DNA from: Sphingoaurantiacus capsulatus
GTDB lineage: Bacteria > Pseudomonadota > Alphaproteobacteria > Sphingomonadales > Sphingomonadaceae
Reading direction: 5' to 3'
Length of the DNA: 64,000 nt
Assembly: GCF_042648405.1 (NCBI RefSeq)
Contig: NZ_JBHRXV010000006.1
Location: forward strand, 62,001 to 126,000
Shown piece after piece: positions 51,627 through 61,088 of this stretch. The notes beneath the pieces were generated by a model that ran no database searches, was not told where the DNA came from, and was given only the letters and a program-made list of their open reading frames with translations. The position numbers and the translations under genes are program-made. Positions within the stretch are counted from its first letter, which is position 1; each line of letters starts with the position of its first letter.

Positions 51627-52430
51627 CTATGCGCGACGGCGCTGGTTGAAGACTTCGTAGAGCAGGACCGCGCAGGAGACGGCGACGTTGAGGCTGTCGG
51701 CCTTGCCCGCCATCGGGATCTTCACCAGCACGTCGCAAGCGGCTTCATAGTCGGGCGGCAGGCCCGATTGCTCGTTGCCCATGAACAGGAAGGTCGGCGC
51801 GTCGTAGCTGACCGCCTGATAATCGTGATCGGTGTTGAGGCTGGCGCCGACCAGCATGCCGGGGCCCTGCCGCAGCCACTCGAAGAAGGCGGCGCCGTCG
51901 CTTTGCACCACGCGCTGGGTGAACAGCGCGCCCATCGACGCGCGCACCGCCTCGACCGAGAAGGGGTCGCAGGACTGGTCGAGCAGGATGACGCCGCCGG
52001 CACCGACTGCGTCGGCGGTGCGCAGGATGGTGCCGAGGTTGCCGGGGTCCTTCAGCGACTGGCAGACGATCCACACGAAGCTCGCCGCGCGGTCGATCGA
52101 GTCGAGCGCCAGCGCCTCGACCGGGAAGACGCCGACCAGCGCCTGCGGGTTGTCCTTCTCGGTGATCTTGTGGAGGATATCGCGGCTGGTTTCGATGACG
52201 TCGCCGCCCGCCGCCTCGCACTGGGCGACCAGCTTCGCCAGCAGCGGATGGCCGCGCGCGTCCTCGGCATAGACCAGCATCTGCGGCACCGCGCCGGCCT
52301 CAACGGCTTCGGCGACGATGCGCATGCCTTCGGCGAGGAACAGTCCCTCGCGCTGGCGGAATTTCTTCTCGCGCAGCGAGCGGATGCGCTTGATCGTCTC
52401 GTTGGAATGGCTGGTGATGATGCGCGGCAT
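51627..52430 (-). CDS. TrmH/SpoU-family RNA methyltransferase
   Basis: 267 residues: an N-terminal RNA-binding substrate domain (NETIKRIRSLREKKFRQREGLFLAEG) and a SPOUT methyltransferase domain with the three motifs NLGTILRTADAVGAGG, FLFMGNEQSGLP and KIPMAGKADSLNVAVS. It methylates the 2'-OH of a ribose in rRNA or tRNA; the exact site is unknown. Convergent with rmuC, stops 2 nt apart. Confidence 0.93.
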   Translation of the reverse strand: MPRIITSHSNETIKRIRSLREKKFRQREGLFLAEGMRIVAEAVEAGAVPQMLVYAEDARGHPLLAKLVAQCEAAGGDVIETSRDILHKITEKDNPQALVGVFPVEALALDSIDRAASFVWIVCQSLKDPGNLGTILRTADAVGAGGVILLDQSCDPFSVEAVRASMGALFTQRVVQSDGAAFFEWLRQGPGMLVGASLNTDHDYQAVSYDAPTFLFMGNEQSGLPPDYEAACDVLVKIPMAGKADSLNVAVSCAVLLYEVFNQRRRA

Positions 52431-52472
52431 GGATAGCCGCTTACCGGCGGTCTGCGCGGAACGCAAAACCGG

Positions 52473-53396
52473 CTATTTGGCGAGCGAGCCCGGGGGCACC
52501 AGCAGCATGCCCTTGGCCTCCAAGGTCGGCGCCCATTTCTCCAGCGCGGCGATGGTCGCGGGCAGCGGGCGGGCGTAACCGATGGCGCTGCCCTCGCGTT
52601 TGGCCTGCGCCTCGAGCTGCGCCAGGTTGGCGGCGATCGAGCCGCTCTCGTCTAGGAAGCGGTTGTTGGCGGCGGCGCGCACCCCCGCGTCGCGCGCGGT
52701 GGCGACGCCGGCGCTGCGGCCCGAGGCGCGCGCGTCGATATAAGCGAGATTGCGCTTGCCGACCTCGGCGAGCACCGGGCGCAGTGCCGTCTCGCTCTCG
52801 GTGAAGGCCGATCCCATGATGCCGGTGACGCCGCTGGCGCCCTCGACGCGCGCCAGCGCCCAGTCGAGGCGGCGGACATTCTCCGGCCCGTCGGCATCGA
52901 CGGTGAGCGTGTTGGCGCCGGGGCTGACGCGCGGCCAGGATTTGGGCTGCATCGGCAGGCCGGCGATCACCTCATGCCCGTCGGCCTTGGCGGCGCGGGC
53001 CAGGGTGCGGACATCGGGATAGGGCGTGAAGGCGAGGCCGACGGCGGCGGGCAATGCGGCGATGGCGGCGCGCGCCTGCGCGGGGTCGTCGCCGACGTCG
53101 GTGAGCAGGATGGCGATGCGCGGGCCGGTGAAGTCGGGTGCGAAGGGCACCGGCGTCGCGGGCGGCAGCGGCGCTTCCGCGACGGCAACGGCGGGCTCGG
53201 GGTCAGCGGCGACGGCGGCCGGCGCCTCCATCGGCTCGGCGACAGCGACCATCGGTTCCGGCTCGGCAAGCGCCGCCGGCGCCACGAGCGGCCGCAGCAG
53301 CCAGGTGAAGCCGATGGCGAGGAGGGCGAACAGCAGGACGAGGCCGGTCCATTGGCGCCCGGTCAGGCGCAGCAGCGGGCCGCTCGTCTCGTCCAT
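52473..53396 (-). CDS. Divergent polysaccharide deacetylase (YibQ-like)
   Basis: 307 residues: one N-terminal membrane anchor (WTGLVLLFALLAIGFTWLL), an Ala/Pro/Glu/Val-rich linker, and a NodB-related domain with IAILLTDVGDDPAQARAAIAALP and YPDVRTLARAAKADGHEV, lacking the standard metal-binding triad. YibQ homologues usually travel with envC and ctpA, as here, and are thought to act in the envelope or on peptidoglycan. SD GAGGGGG before the ATG. Activity unproven. Confidence 0.85.
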   Translation of the reverse strand: MDETSGPLLRLTGRQWTGLVLLFALLAIGFTWLLRPLVAPAALAEPEPMVAVAEPMEAPAAVAADPEPAVAVAEAPLPPATPVPFAPDFTGPRIAILLTDVGDDPAQARAAIAALPAAVGLAFTPYPDVRTLARAAKADGHEVIAGLPMQPKSWPRVSPGANTLTVDADGPENVRRLDWALARVEGASGVTGIMGSAFTESETALRPVLAEVGKRNLAYIDARASGRSAGVATARDAGVRAAANNRFLDESGSIAANLAQLEAQAKREGSAIGYARPLPATIAALEKWAPTLEAKGMLLVPPGSLAK

Positions 53397-53416
53397 TCGC
53401 CCCCTCGCCGTCCGGC

Positions 53417-54781
53417 TTACTTCTTGTTGGTCAGGCTCGCGGTGGTGAGACGCCCGCCCATGCGGTTGAGCGTCTTCAGCGCGTAATCGAGCTGATAATC
53501 CTCGACGCCCTGCTTCTTCAGCTCGGCTGCCGTCAAGGTGAAGCGGGGATCGGGCTTGGTATCGCGCTCGATATCCTTGTCCGTCGCGGTCTTCGCCTCG
53601 TTAATGAGGTGGCGGCGCAGATCGGCCTCGCGGACGCGCGGACGGCTGGCGTAATCCTCATCGGTGAGCTGCGGCACGGCGAGATCGGGCTCGATGCCCG
53701 ATTCCTGCACCGAGCGGCCCGACGGCGTGAAGTAGCGCGCCGTCGTCAGGCGCAGCGCGCTATCCGCCGACAACGGGATGAGCGTCTGCACCGAGCCCTT
53801 GCCGAAGCTCTGCTGACCGAGGACGACCGCGCGGCGGTGATCCTGCAGCGCCCCGGCGACGATCTCGGCGGCCGAGGCCGAGCCTTCGTCGACGAGCACG
53901 ATGATCGGCTTGCCATTGGTGAGGTCGCCGGCGCGGGCATAGTAGCGCTGGATATCCCCCTTGCGACGGCCGCGCTGCGAGACGATCTCGCCCTGTTCGA
54001 GGAAAGCGTCGGCCACCTCGATCGACTGGTCGAGGAGACCACCCGGGTTCGAGCGCAGATCGACGACATAGCCGGTGAGATTGGGGCCGATCTGCTTCTG
54101 CAAGGCGGCGATGGCGCCGCGGGTGGCTTCGCCGGTCTGCTTGTTGAAGGTCGAGATGCGGATGAGGCCGATATTGCCCTTCGCCTCGTACTTGACCGGC
54201 TTCAGCTGCACGATCTCGCGCTTAAGCGTCAGGTCGAACGGCTTCGGCGTGCCTTCGCGCACCACGGTGATCTTCACCGGGGTGCCGGGCAGGCCGCGCA
54301 TCTTGTCGACCGCCTCGTTCAACGTGACGCCGAAGATCAGCTCGCCATCGATGTGGGTGATATAGTCGTTGGCCTTCATGCCGGCGCGGGCGGCGGGCGT
54401 GTCGTCGGTGGGGGCGACCACCTTCACGGCGCCGTCGTCCATTGTCACGGTGAGGCCGAGGCCGCCATATTCGCCGTCGGTCGTCGAGCGCATCTGCTCG
54501 AAATCGCGGGCATTGAGGAAGCTCGAATGCGGGTCGAGGCTGGCGAGCATGCCGTTGACGGCGCCTTCCAGCAGCGTCTTGTCGTCGACCTTGTCGACAT
54601 ATTCCGCGCGCACCCGCTCGAACACGTCCATCAGCTGGTCGAGCTGGCGGTAGGTCTCCGCACTGTTCGCCGACTGGGCGATCGCGGGCGAGGACGCGGT
54701 CAGGGTCGAGGTGGCGTAACCGGCGGCCATACCGATGATGGCGGCACCGACGGCGATCTTGGTGGGACGACGCGACGACAT
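53417..54781 (-). CDS. ctpA: C-terminal processing protease CtpA (S41, PDZ)
   Basis: 454 residues: signal anchor (VGAAIIGMAAGYATSTL), PDZ domain (GGLGLTVTMDDGAVKVVAP, MRGLPGTPVKITVVREG), and the S41 core with YVVDLRSNPGGLLDQSI, catalytic Ser in DEGSASAAEIVAGAL and Lys in LGQQSFGKGSVQTL. It trims envelope proteins and often works on peptidoglycan-hydrolase partners. The start MSSRRPTK was chosen over an upstream open frame. Follows envC. Confidence 0.95.
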   Translation of the reverse strand: MSSRRPTKIAVGAAIIGMAAGYATSTLTASSPAIAQSANSAETYRQLDQLMDVFERVRAEYVDKVDDKTLLEGAVNGMLASLDPHSSFLNARDFEQMRSTTDGEYGGLGLTVTMDDGAVKVVAPTDDTPAARAGMKANDYITHIDGELIFGVTLNEAVDKMRGLPGTPVKITVVREGTPKPFDLTLKREIVQLKPVKYEAKGNIGLIRISTFNKQTGEATRGAIAALQKQIGPNLTGYVVDLRSNPGGLLDQSIEVADAFLEQGEIVSQRGRRKGDIQRYYARAGDLTNGKPIIVLVDEGSASAAEIVAGALQDHRRAVVLGQQSFGKGSVQTLIPLSADSALRLTTARYFTPSGRSVQESGIEPDLAVPQLTDEDYASRPRVREADLRRHLINEAKTATDKDIERDTKPDPRFTLTAAELKKQGVEDYQLDYALKTLNRMGGRLTTASLTNKK

Positions 54782-54893
54782 GAAAGCAAAATCCCTTTCC
54801 TCGTATCCACCCAACATAGCACGCTTCGCATGTTCTGCGAGGGTGACTGCGACAATCTCGACCAAGCGTAGCCAGGCATCGATTGATGACGGC

Positions 54894-55874
54894 TTAACCG
54901 CCTGAAGTTCTTCGGAGCCAACGCTGCGGGTCGACCGGCGTTCCGGCGGCGCGGACCTCGAGATAGAGCGTCGGTTCGCGCGTCCCCATCAGCCCGACGA
55001 TGCCGCCGCCGCGCACCCGCTGCCCCGCAGTCACGCGCGCGCCGCCCATGCCCGACAGCAAGGACAGCACGCCGCCGTCATGTTCGAGGATGACGATGCG
55101 GCCGTAGGTGCCGAACGGCCCGGTGAAGGCGACCCGACCGTCGGCAGGGGCCATCACCAGCGCATTGGGCGCGGTGCGCCACGACAGGCCCTGCGACGGC
55201 ACGCCGACCGCATTGGGCGCGCCGAAACGGCTGACGAGGCTACCTTCGACCGGGCGCAACAGATCGAGCTGCGGCAGCACGCGCTCGGTATGGCGGGTGA
55301 GGCCGTCGACCAGCTCGCGCAGGGTCTGCGCGCGCGCCGCGAGCGCCGTGCCCTCGCCCTGCAGCCGGCGGATATCGGCGGCGAGCGCCGCCTGCACCGT
55401 GCCGAGCTTCGCGCGCTCGGTGGCGAGGCGGCGGCGCGTTTCGGCGGCACGCTCGATTTGTTGGCGCAGCGCGCGGGTGCGCAGGCGGAGCTGCGGCGTC
55501 ATGGTTTCGAGCAGCAGGCTGACGCGCGCGGCGTCGACCGCACCCTGCGGCTGGGCGAGCAGTAGGGCTGGCGGGCGGCGCGACAGCGTCTGCAGCGCGG
55601 CGAGGAGGCGCATCACCTCATCCTGCCGACCGGCGAGCGTCGTTAGCTGACCGCGCCGCACCTCGTCGAGGTAGAGGATGCGCTGCTGAAGCTCGGCGGC
55701 GGCGCCTTCGTTGCGCTCGATGCGCGCGGTGATCAGATCGATGGCGGTGCGGGTGGCGCGCGCCTCGGCCTCGGTGGCGTCGAGGCGGGCCTGGCTGTCG
55801 CGCAGGTCGGCGGGCGCGGCGCCGGCCAGCGCCGCAAGCAACAAAGCCGCGATGCCCAATCGCCGCACGTTCAT
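54894..55874 (-). CDS. envC: EnvC-like murein hydrolase activator (degenerate LytM)
   Basis: 326 residues: signal peptide (LGIAALLLAALAGAAPA), coiled coil (about 30-210), and a C-terminal M23/LytM domain. The zinc ligands of true LytM peptidases are missing: VPSQGLSW, LLSGMGGARV and TLYLEVRAAG stand where HxGxD, the YxHL His and HxHFE would be. That is the EnvC pattern: no own activity, but activation of amidases in division. ATG with GGGAGG upstream; overlaps rlmH by one base. Confidence 0.9.
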   Translation of the reverse strand: MNVRRLGIAALLLAALAGAAPADLRDSQARLDATEAEARATRTAIDLITARIERNEGAAAELQQRILYLDEVRRGQLTTLAGRQDEVMRLLAALQTLSRRPPALLLAQPQGAVDAARVSLLLETMTPQLRLRTRALRQQIERAAETRRRLATERAKLGTVQAALAADIRRLQGEGTALAARAQTLRELVDGLTRHTERVLPQLDLLRPVEGSLVSRFGAPNAVGVPSQGLSWRTAPNALVMAPADGRVAFTGPFGTYGRIVILEHDGGVLSLLSGMGGARVTAGQRVRGGGIVGLMGTREPTLYLEVRAAGTPVDPQRWLRRTSGG

Positions 55875-56299
55875 CACCCCTCCCGGTGATAGGGATGATT
55901 AGCGAGGATCGCCGTCGCCCGGTAGAGCTGCTCCGCCAGCATCGCGCGCGCCAGCATGTGCGGCCAGGTGGCGGCGCCGAAGCTCAGCAGCAGGTCGGCC
56001 CGGCCGCGCGTCGCCTCGTCATGGCCGTCCGCCGCGCCGATCAGGAAGCGCGCCTCGCGCATGCCGTCGTCGCGCCACCGCTCCAGCTTCGCCGCCAGAT
56101 CGCGCGAGGGCAGCGCCTTGCCACGTTCGTCGAGAACGATGGTGACGCCGGGGGTCAGTGGGTCAGGAAGCTTCGCCGGGCCGCTGTCGGGCAGCTCGGT
56201 AACCAAGGTCGGCCAGGCGATGCGTTTCAGATAGCGGTCGACGAGTTCCGCCTCGGGGCTGCGCCCGATGCGGCCGCGCGCGACGATGTGGAGGCGCAC
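55874..56299 (-). CDS. rlmH: 23S rRNA pseudouridine-1915 N3-methyltransferase RlmH
   Basis: 141 residues of the SPOUT family with the RlmH signature: DERGKALPSRDLAAKL, LIGAADGHD, and the C-terminal LARAMLAEQLYRATAILANHPYHR. It methylates m3-Psi1915 in helix 69. Sits between rsfS and envC in the order usual for alphaproteobacteria. Confidence 0.96.
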   Translation of the reverse strand: MRLHIVARGRIGRSPEAELVDRYLKRIAWPTLVTELPDSGPAKLPDPLTPGVTIVLDERGKALPSRDLAAKLERWRDDGMREARFLIGAADGHDEATRGRADLLLSFGAATWPHMLARAMLAEQLYRATAILANHPYHREG

Positions 56300-56315
56300 G
56301 CCCCGCCGCGAGCGG

Positions 56316-56726
56316 CTAGTCGGCGGCGCCGGGGCGCGTCGGCGCGCCGTCGCCGTCGAACGCCCACATCTTTTCGAGATTGTAGAAGCTGCGCACTTCC
56401 GGCCGGAACAGGTGGACGATCACGTCCTGCGCGTCGATCAGCACCCAGTCGGCGGTCGGCAGTCCCTCGATCTTGACGCTGCGGTGCAGCTCTTCCTTGA
56501 CGCGGCGGGCGATCTTCTCGGCCATCGACGCGACCTGGCGGGTCGAGCGGCCGGAAGCGATCACCATGTGATCGGCGATCGCCGACTTGCCCTTCAGCGG
56601 AATGGTGGTGACCTCGACCGCCTGATCGTCCTCGAGCGAGCGGAGTATCAGCTCATGGAGCTGGGTGACCTCGGCATCGTCGGCAGTCGGAGCGGCGCCC
56701 GTGGGGGCGGCCTTGGGGGCTGGCAA
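56316..56726 (-). CDS. rsfS: Ribosome silencing factor RsfS
   Basis: 136 residues: a Pro/Ala-rich N-terminus, then the RsfS fold (EVTTIPLKGKSAIADHMVIASG, ADWVLIDAQDVIVHLFRPEVRSFYNLEKMW). It binds L14 and blocks subunit joining in starvation. Between nadD and rlmH. Confidence 0.96.
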   Translation of the reverse strand: MPAPKAAPTGAAPTADDAEVTQLHELILRSLEDDQAVEVTTIPLKGKSAIADHMVIASGRSTRQVASMAEKIARRVKEELHRSVKIEGLPTADWVLIDAQDVIVHLFRPEVRSFYNLEKMWAFDGDGAPTRPGAAD

Positions 56727-56739
56727 GCGTCTTATCCTT

Positions 56740-57336
56740 TCATCGGGCCGTCTTCAGCCGTTCCGCCCAGCGCGGATCGCGTTTCCGGATCGCGGTGGCT
56801 GACTGTGGCGACAATCTGATGTTCAGGAAAACGATCGCCGGCAGCTCCCACCTCGTCCAGTGCTTCGCGTCCGCGCTCCGGTGGCGGAACCGCCGAAGCC
56901 ACGCCATCGCCGGAGCGAAAAGCGCGTCGCCAATGTAATGCGGGCGGGCCATCACCGCAATCGGCACGGCGCGCGCCAGCCTCCGCCAGGCGCGCCAGCG
57001 GTGGAACTGGACGAGATTGTCGGCGCCCATCACCCAGATGAAGCGCTTGTCGGGGTAGCGCCGGGCGAGCGCCGCAACGGTATCGACGGTGTAGACGGTG
57101 CCGAGCTTCGCCTCGATCGACATCGGCCGGATGCGCGGGTGCCGCGCCACGGTGCGCGCCGAGGCGAGGCGCGCCTCGAGCGAGGCCATGCCGTCGGCGG
57201 CCTTCAGCGGGTTCTGCGGGCTGACCAGCCACCAGATCTCGTCGAGGCCCAGCCGCCGCATCGCCTCCAGGCTGATGTGGCGGTGGCCGTCATGCGCCGG
57301 ATTGAAGGACCCGCCGAGCAGGCCGATACGAGTCAC
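56740..57336 (-). CDS. nadD: Nicotinate-nucleotide adenylyltransferase
   Basis: 198 residues with the nucleotidyl-transferase signature GLLGGSFNPAHDGHRHIS (HxGH as HDGH), WWLVSPQNPLK and the C-terminal SATAIRKR (ISxTxIR variant). It makes nicotinate adenine dinucleotide in NAD synthesis. GTG at 57336 is used because GGGAGAG stands upstream; a TTG six codons earlier is also open. Confidence 0.95.
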   Translation of the reverse strand: MTRIGLLGGSFNPAHDGHRHISLEAMRRLGLDEIWWLVSPQNPLKAADGMASLEARLASARTVARHPRIRPMSIEAKLGTVYTVDTVAALARRYPDKRFIWVMGADNLVQFHRWRAWRRLARAVPIAVMARPHYIGDALFAPAMAWLRRFRHRSADAKHWTRWELPAIVFLNIRLSPQSATAIRKRDPRWAERLKTAR

Positions 57337-57384
57337 GCGACAAGGCTCTCCCAACCGCGCCCCGTGCGGCGCCGCGGGATAGCC

Positions 57385-58578
57385 CTAGCGGGCGAGCGGC
57401 ACTTCGACCAGCATCGGATCGTCGGGCTTGCTGCCGTCGGGGATGCCGGTCTGGGTGATGATTTGCAGCTTGCCGCCCGCGACCGCGGCGGTGGTGGCGC
57501 CGGCGAAGACGGAATGACCGCTGGCGAGCACCTCGGCACGGAGCGACGTGGCGGCAGGGGTCAGGCGGAGGATGCGGATCGGCTGGGTGCCATTCTGCAC
57601 CGCGAGCAGCGCGCCATCGTGCCAGATCAGGCCGTCGATGCCGATGATGGAATTGCCCTTATCGTCCTTCAGCTCGGTCGCCGCGCCGGTGGCGGGATCG
57701 ACGACGAGCAGGCCGGGGGCGTGGGCGACGTAGAGGCGATTGCCGCCGTACGCGATGCCGTTGGGGTAGATGAGGCCGGTCGAGGTCTTAACTTCGGCGA
57801 GGCGGTCGCGGGTGGCGATCCACAGCCGGCCGCCGGTCGAATCGGTGACGGCGACGCGGCCGTCGGGCAGCACGGCGCTGTCATTGCAAAAGACGTTCTC
57901 GGCGGGGAAATCGACCGACGTGCGCGGTGCGAGATCGGGCAGCGCGAGGCGGACGAGGCGGCCCTTGCCCGCCTTCTGGTCGCTGAGGCAGGCGATCAGC
58001 TCGTTGCGGGGCGCGTCGACGCGCAGGCCGACGACACCGAAGCCGGCGGCGGGGGTGTAGAGGCGCTTGAGGCCGCCCGCGTCGAGGCGGTGAATGCCGT
58101 CCTGCAACGCGCCGACATACAGCGTCCCGTCGGCGGTGGCGGCGACGCCTTCGGGCTGCTTGCCGGCGAGCGCGACCTTGGCGCTAGGGGTGACGGTGCC
58201 GTGCGGCGTGCGGTTGGCGGCGAGGCGGGCGGCAGCCTCGGCGAAACCGGGCTTGCCCTGCATCGGCGGGGCGAGCACCTCGTCACCGGCGGCGTCGAAG
58301 CCCCAGCCGGCGTCGGCGAGCGCGTTCAGATTGGCAACGGCGGCAGCGTGCTGGCCGGTCAGCGCCTGCGCGCGCGTCAGATTGAAGGTGACGCCGGGCG
58401 ACCAGGGCATCATTGCCTTCAGCGCCTCGACGGCGCGCAGATAGCCGGGATAGTCGCCGGCGAGCCGCGCCTCGCGGGCCTGGGCGAACAATTGCTGCGG
58501 TGTCGGCCGTGGCGCGTCCTGTGCGCCGGCCAACGCAGCCGTCGCGAGCAGCGCGGCGCCGATGATGATGTTTCGCAT
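57385..58578 (-). CDS. Periplasmic beta-propeller protein (SMP-30/NHL-like) with TPR-like N-terminus
   Basis: 397 residues: signal peptide (MRNIIIGAALLATAALAGA), a helical TPR-like region (LFAQAREARLAGDYPGYLRAVEALK, FNLTRAQALTGQHAAAVANL), then a propeller with repeated blades (PEGVAATADGTLYVGALQDG, NDSAVLPDGRVAVTDSTGG, YPNGIAYGGNRLYVAHAPG). It resembles the SMP-30 group, but metal ligands are not all clear. Binding or hydrolysis of a small ligand is likely; substrate unknown. Confidence 0.8.
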   Translation of the reverse strand: MRNIIIGAALLATAALAGAQDAPRPTPQQLFAQAREARLAGDYPGYLRAVEALKAMMPWSPGVTFNLTRAQALTGQHAAAVANLNALADAGWGFDAAGDEVLAPPMQGKPGFAEAAARLAANRTPHGTVTPSAKVALAGKQPEGVAATADGTLYVGALQDGIHRLDAGGLKRLYTPAAGFGVVGLRVDAPRNELIACLSDQKAGKGRLVRLALPDLAPRTSVDFPAENVFCNDSAVLPDGRVAVTDSTGGRLWIATRDRLAEVKTSTGLIYPNGIAYGGNRLYVAHAPGLLVVDPATGAATELKDDKGNSIIGIDGLIWHDGALLAVQNGTQPIRILRLTPAATSLRAEVLASGHSVFAGATTAAVAGGKLQIITQTGIPDGSKPDDPMLVEVPLAR

Positions 58579-58644
58579 AGTCCCCTCCCCTTGATGTCGG
58601 GAAAGTAGCGCGCGGGGCGCGGCGGGGCAGCGTCGTTCGTCGAG

Positions 58645-59820
58645 TCAGCGAGGTCGTTCGACCAATCGCGGCAGCGCGAGGCAGGCGAAGGCGCCGAGTT
58701 CGGCGACCGCGCAGGCGAGCGCCAGCGGCACGAGGCCCTGCTCGATGAACGGCGCGACGGTGGCGGTGCCGAGCGCGGTGACGCCGACGATGCCGAGGAT
58801 AACCAGCGCCGCGCCGCGCGCGTCGTCGCCATGTGCCGCGACGACCGCACGGAAGAAGCCCGGCGGGCCGCGCAAGCCAAGGCCGGTGTTCATCGGCACG
58901 AACAGCGCGGTGATCACCCAGGTGTTGGTGCCACCGGAGAGCGCATAGGCGAGAATCGCGGTGCCGCTGACGAAGCAGGTGAAAGTGCCGATGGTGATCA
59001 TCCGCTCCGGCCCGAAGCGCGTCGCGAGGCTGCTGGCGACATTGGCAGCGATGATGAAGGTGGCGATGCCGGTCACCTGCATGGCGATGAACGCAGATAG
59101 GTCGGCGCCGAGCGCGCGCACGAACACGGCGGGTGCGCCAAACACGAAGATCAGCAGGCCGCCGAGCGTCAGCGCGTGGCTGAGGCAGTAGCGCAGGTAG
59201 ACGGGATCGCCGAGCAGCGCGCGGTAGCTGCCCTGCGGACGGCGCGTGGCCTGCGGCAGGCGGCGGTGCAGCGCGAAGGCCGCGGCGAGAAGCAGCGCGA
59301 TGGCGCCGATCAGTTCGAACGACAGCCGCCAGCCGCCGAGCGTCAGCAGCCAGGCGCCGAGGATGGGCGCGAGCGCGGGGGCAAGCGATTCGATGCTGCC
59401 GAGCAGGCCGAGCGCCCGGACGGCGCGCGCCTCGCCGAACATCGCCTTGACGATACCGGGCGCGAACACCGCCGGGCCGGAGGCAACCGCCCCTTGCAAG
59501 GCCCGCAGCGAGATCAGCGTCCAGATGTCCGACGCGGCGGCGCAGGCGAGCGAGACGACGCCGGTCAGCAGCAGCGAGCCGACGAGCAGCGCGCGGGTGC
59601 CGAAGCGGTCGCCGAGGGCACCGTAGATGAGCAGGCCGATGGCGGTGCCGCCGACATAGGCGGCGAGCACCAGTTGCGCTGCCGCCGCGTCACCGCCCAG
59701 CGCCTCGGGCAGCGACGGGACGGCCGGCAACACGAGATCGGTGCCGATCAGGCCGAGCGCGGTGCTCGCCACGATCATGCCGAGCACGAGGCTGTGCGTT
59801 CGGAAGCTATCGGTCGTCAT
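58645..59820 (-). CDS. MFS transporter, Bcr/CflA type
   Basis: 391 residues with 12 membrane helices and the family motifs: TDLVLPAVPSLPEALG in helix 1, YGALGDRFGTRALLVG (motif A) between helices 2 and 3, and RALQGAVASGPAVFAPGI. Bcr/CflA members export drugs or small metabolites by proton antiport. It starts 5 nt after proA and may be co-transcribed with it; a role in amino-acid export is possible but unproven. Confidence 0.88.
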   Translation of the reverse strand: MTTDSFRTHSLVLGMIVASTALGLIGTDLVLPAVPSLPEALGGDAAAAQLVLAAYVGGTAIGLLIYGALGDRFGTRALLVGSLLLTGVVSLACAAASDIWTLISLRALQGAVASGPAVFAPGIVKAMFGEARAVRALGLLGSIESLAPALAPILGAWLLTLGGWRLSFELIGAIALLLAAAFALHRRLPQATRRPQGSYRALLGDPVYLRYCLSHALTLGGLLIFVFGAPAVFVRALGADLSAFIAMQVTGIATFIIAANVASSLATRFGPERMITIGTFTCFVSGTAILAYALSGGTNTWVITALFVPMNTGLGLRGPPGFFRAVVAAHGDDARGAALVILGIVGVTALGTATVAPFIEQGLVPLALACAVAELGAFACLALPRLVERPR

Positions 59821-59825
59821 GCGCG

Positions 59826-61088
59826 TCAGCCGGGCCGGACCTGTCCGCTGCCGCGCACCAAGGTCTTGTAGGTGGTGAGCCCTTCGAGGGCGACGGGGCC
59901 GCGGGCGTGGAGGCGGCCGGTCGAGATGCCGATCTCCGCGCCGAAGCCGAACTCGCCGCCGTCGGCGAATTGCGTCGAGGCGTTGTGCAGTACGATCGCG
60001 CTGTCGACGCCGCGCAGGAAGCGCTCGGCGGCGGCCTCGTCCTCGGTGACGATGGCATCGGTGTGGTGCGAACCGTGCGCGGCGATGTGCGCCATCGCGC
60101 CCTCCACGCCGTCGACGCGGGCGACCGACAGGATGGCGTCGAGATATTCGGTGTCCCAATCCTCGGTGTCGGCCATCAGCAGGCGCGGGTCGAGCGGGAG
60201 GAGGTCGGGCGTGGTGCGCACCTCGCAACCGGCGTCGAGCAGGGCGGCGACGATGTCCTTCGCCAGCGTCTCGGGCGCGGCGCGATCGATCAGCAGGGTC
60301 TCCATCGCCCCGCAGACGCCGGTGCGGCGCAGCTTGGCGTTGACCGCGATGGCCTGCGCCTTCGCCGGGTCGGCGGCCTTGTCGATATAGACATGATTGA
60401 TACCGTCGAGGTGGGCGAGCACCGGCACGCGCGCCTCATCCTGCACGCGCGCGACGAGGCTCTTGCCGCCGCGCGGGATGATGATGTCGATAAGGCCGCT
60501 GGCGGTCAGCATCGCGCCGACAGCGGCGCGGTCGGGGGTCGGAACGAGCTGGATGGCGGCTTCGGGCAGGCCGGCGGCGCGCAGGCCCTCGACGAGCGCG
60601 GCGTGGATGGCGCGGCTGCTCTCGATCGCTTCGGAGCCGCCGCGCAGGATGCAGGCGTTGCCGGCCATCAGGCAGAGGGCGCCGGCATCGGCCGTCACGT
60701 TGGGCCGGCTCTCGTAGATGATGCCGACGACGCCCAAGGGCACGCGGACGCGCTCGAAGCGCAGGCCGTTGGGCTGGGTCCAGTTCTTGAGGCTCTCACC
60801 GACCGGGTCGGGGAGCCCTGCCACCGCTTCGAGCGCAGAGGCGATGCCGTCGAGGCGGCCGGCATCGAGCTTCAGCCGGTCGAGCATCGCCGGCGACAGG
60901 CCATTCTCCGCCCCGCGCGCCATGTCGGTGGCGTTGGCGGCGAGGATGGTGTCGGCGCTGGCACGCATCGCGCTGGCGGCGGCGCGCAGGGCTGCGGCCT
61001 TCGTCTCGGTGGGTGTTGCGGCGAGGATGGCAGCGGCTTCGCGCGCCGCCCGGCCCATCTCGGCGATCAGGGCGACGGCGTCGGTCAC
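59826..61088 (-). CDS. proA: Gamma-glutamyl phosphate reductase
   Basis: 420 residues, second step of proline synthesis (gamma-glutamyl phosphate to glutamate semialdehyde with NADPH). Catalytic Cys in RRTGVCGAMETLL; also VPLGVVGIIYESRPNVTAD and IIPRGGKSLV. GTG start overlaps the proB stop as GTGA. Confidence 0.97.
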   Translation of the reverse strand: MTDAVALIAEMGRAAREAAAILAATPTETKAAALRAAASAMRASADTILAANATDMARGAENGLSPAMLDRLKLDAGRLDGIASALEAVAGLPDPVGESLKNWTQPNGLRFERVRVPLGVVGIIYESRPNVTADAGALCLMAGNACILRGGSEAIESSRAIHAALVEGLRAAGLPEAAIQLVPTPDRAAVGAMLTASGLIDIIIPRGGKSLVARVQDEARVPVLAHLDGINHVYIDKAADPAKAQAIAVNAKLRRTGVCGAMETLLIDRAAPETLAKDIVAALLDAGCEVRTTPDLLPLDPRLLMADTEDWDTEYLDAILSVARVDGVEGAMAHIAAHGSHHTDAIVTEDEAAAERFLRGVDSAIVLHNASTQFADGGEFGFGAEIGISTGRLHARGPVALEGLTTYKTLVRGSGQVRPG

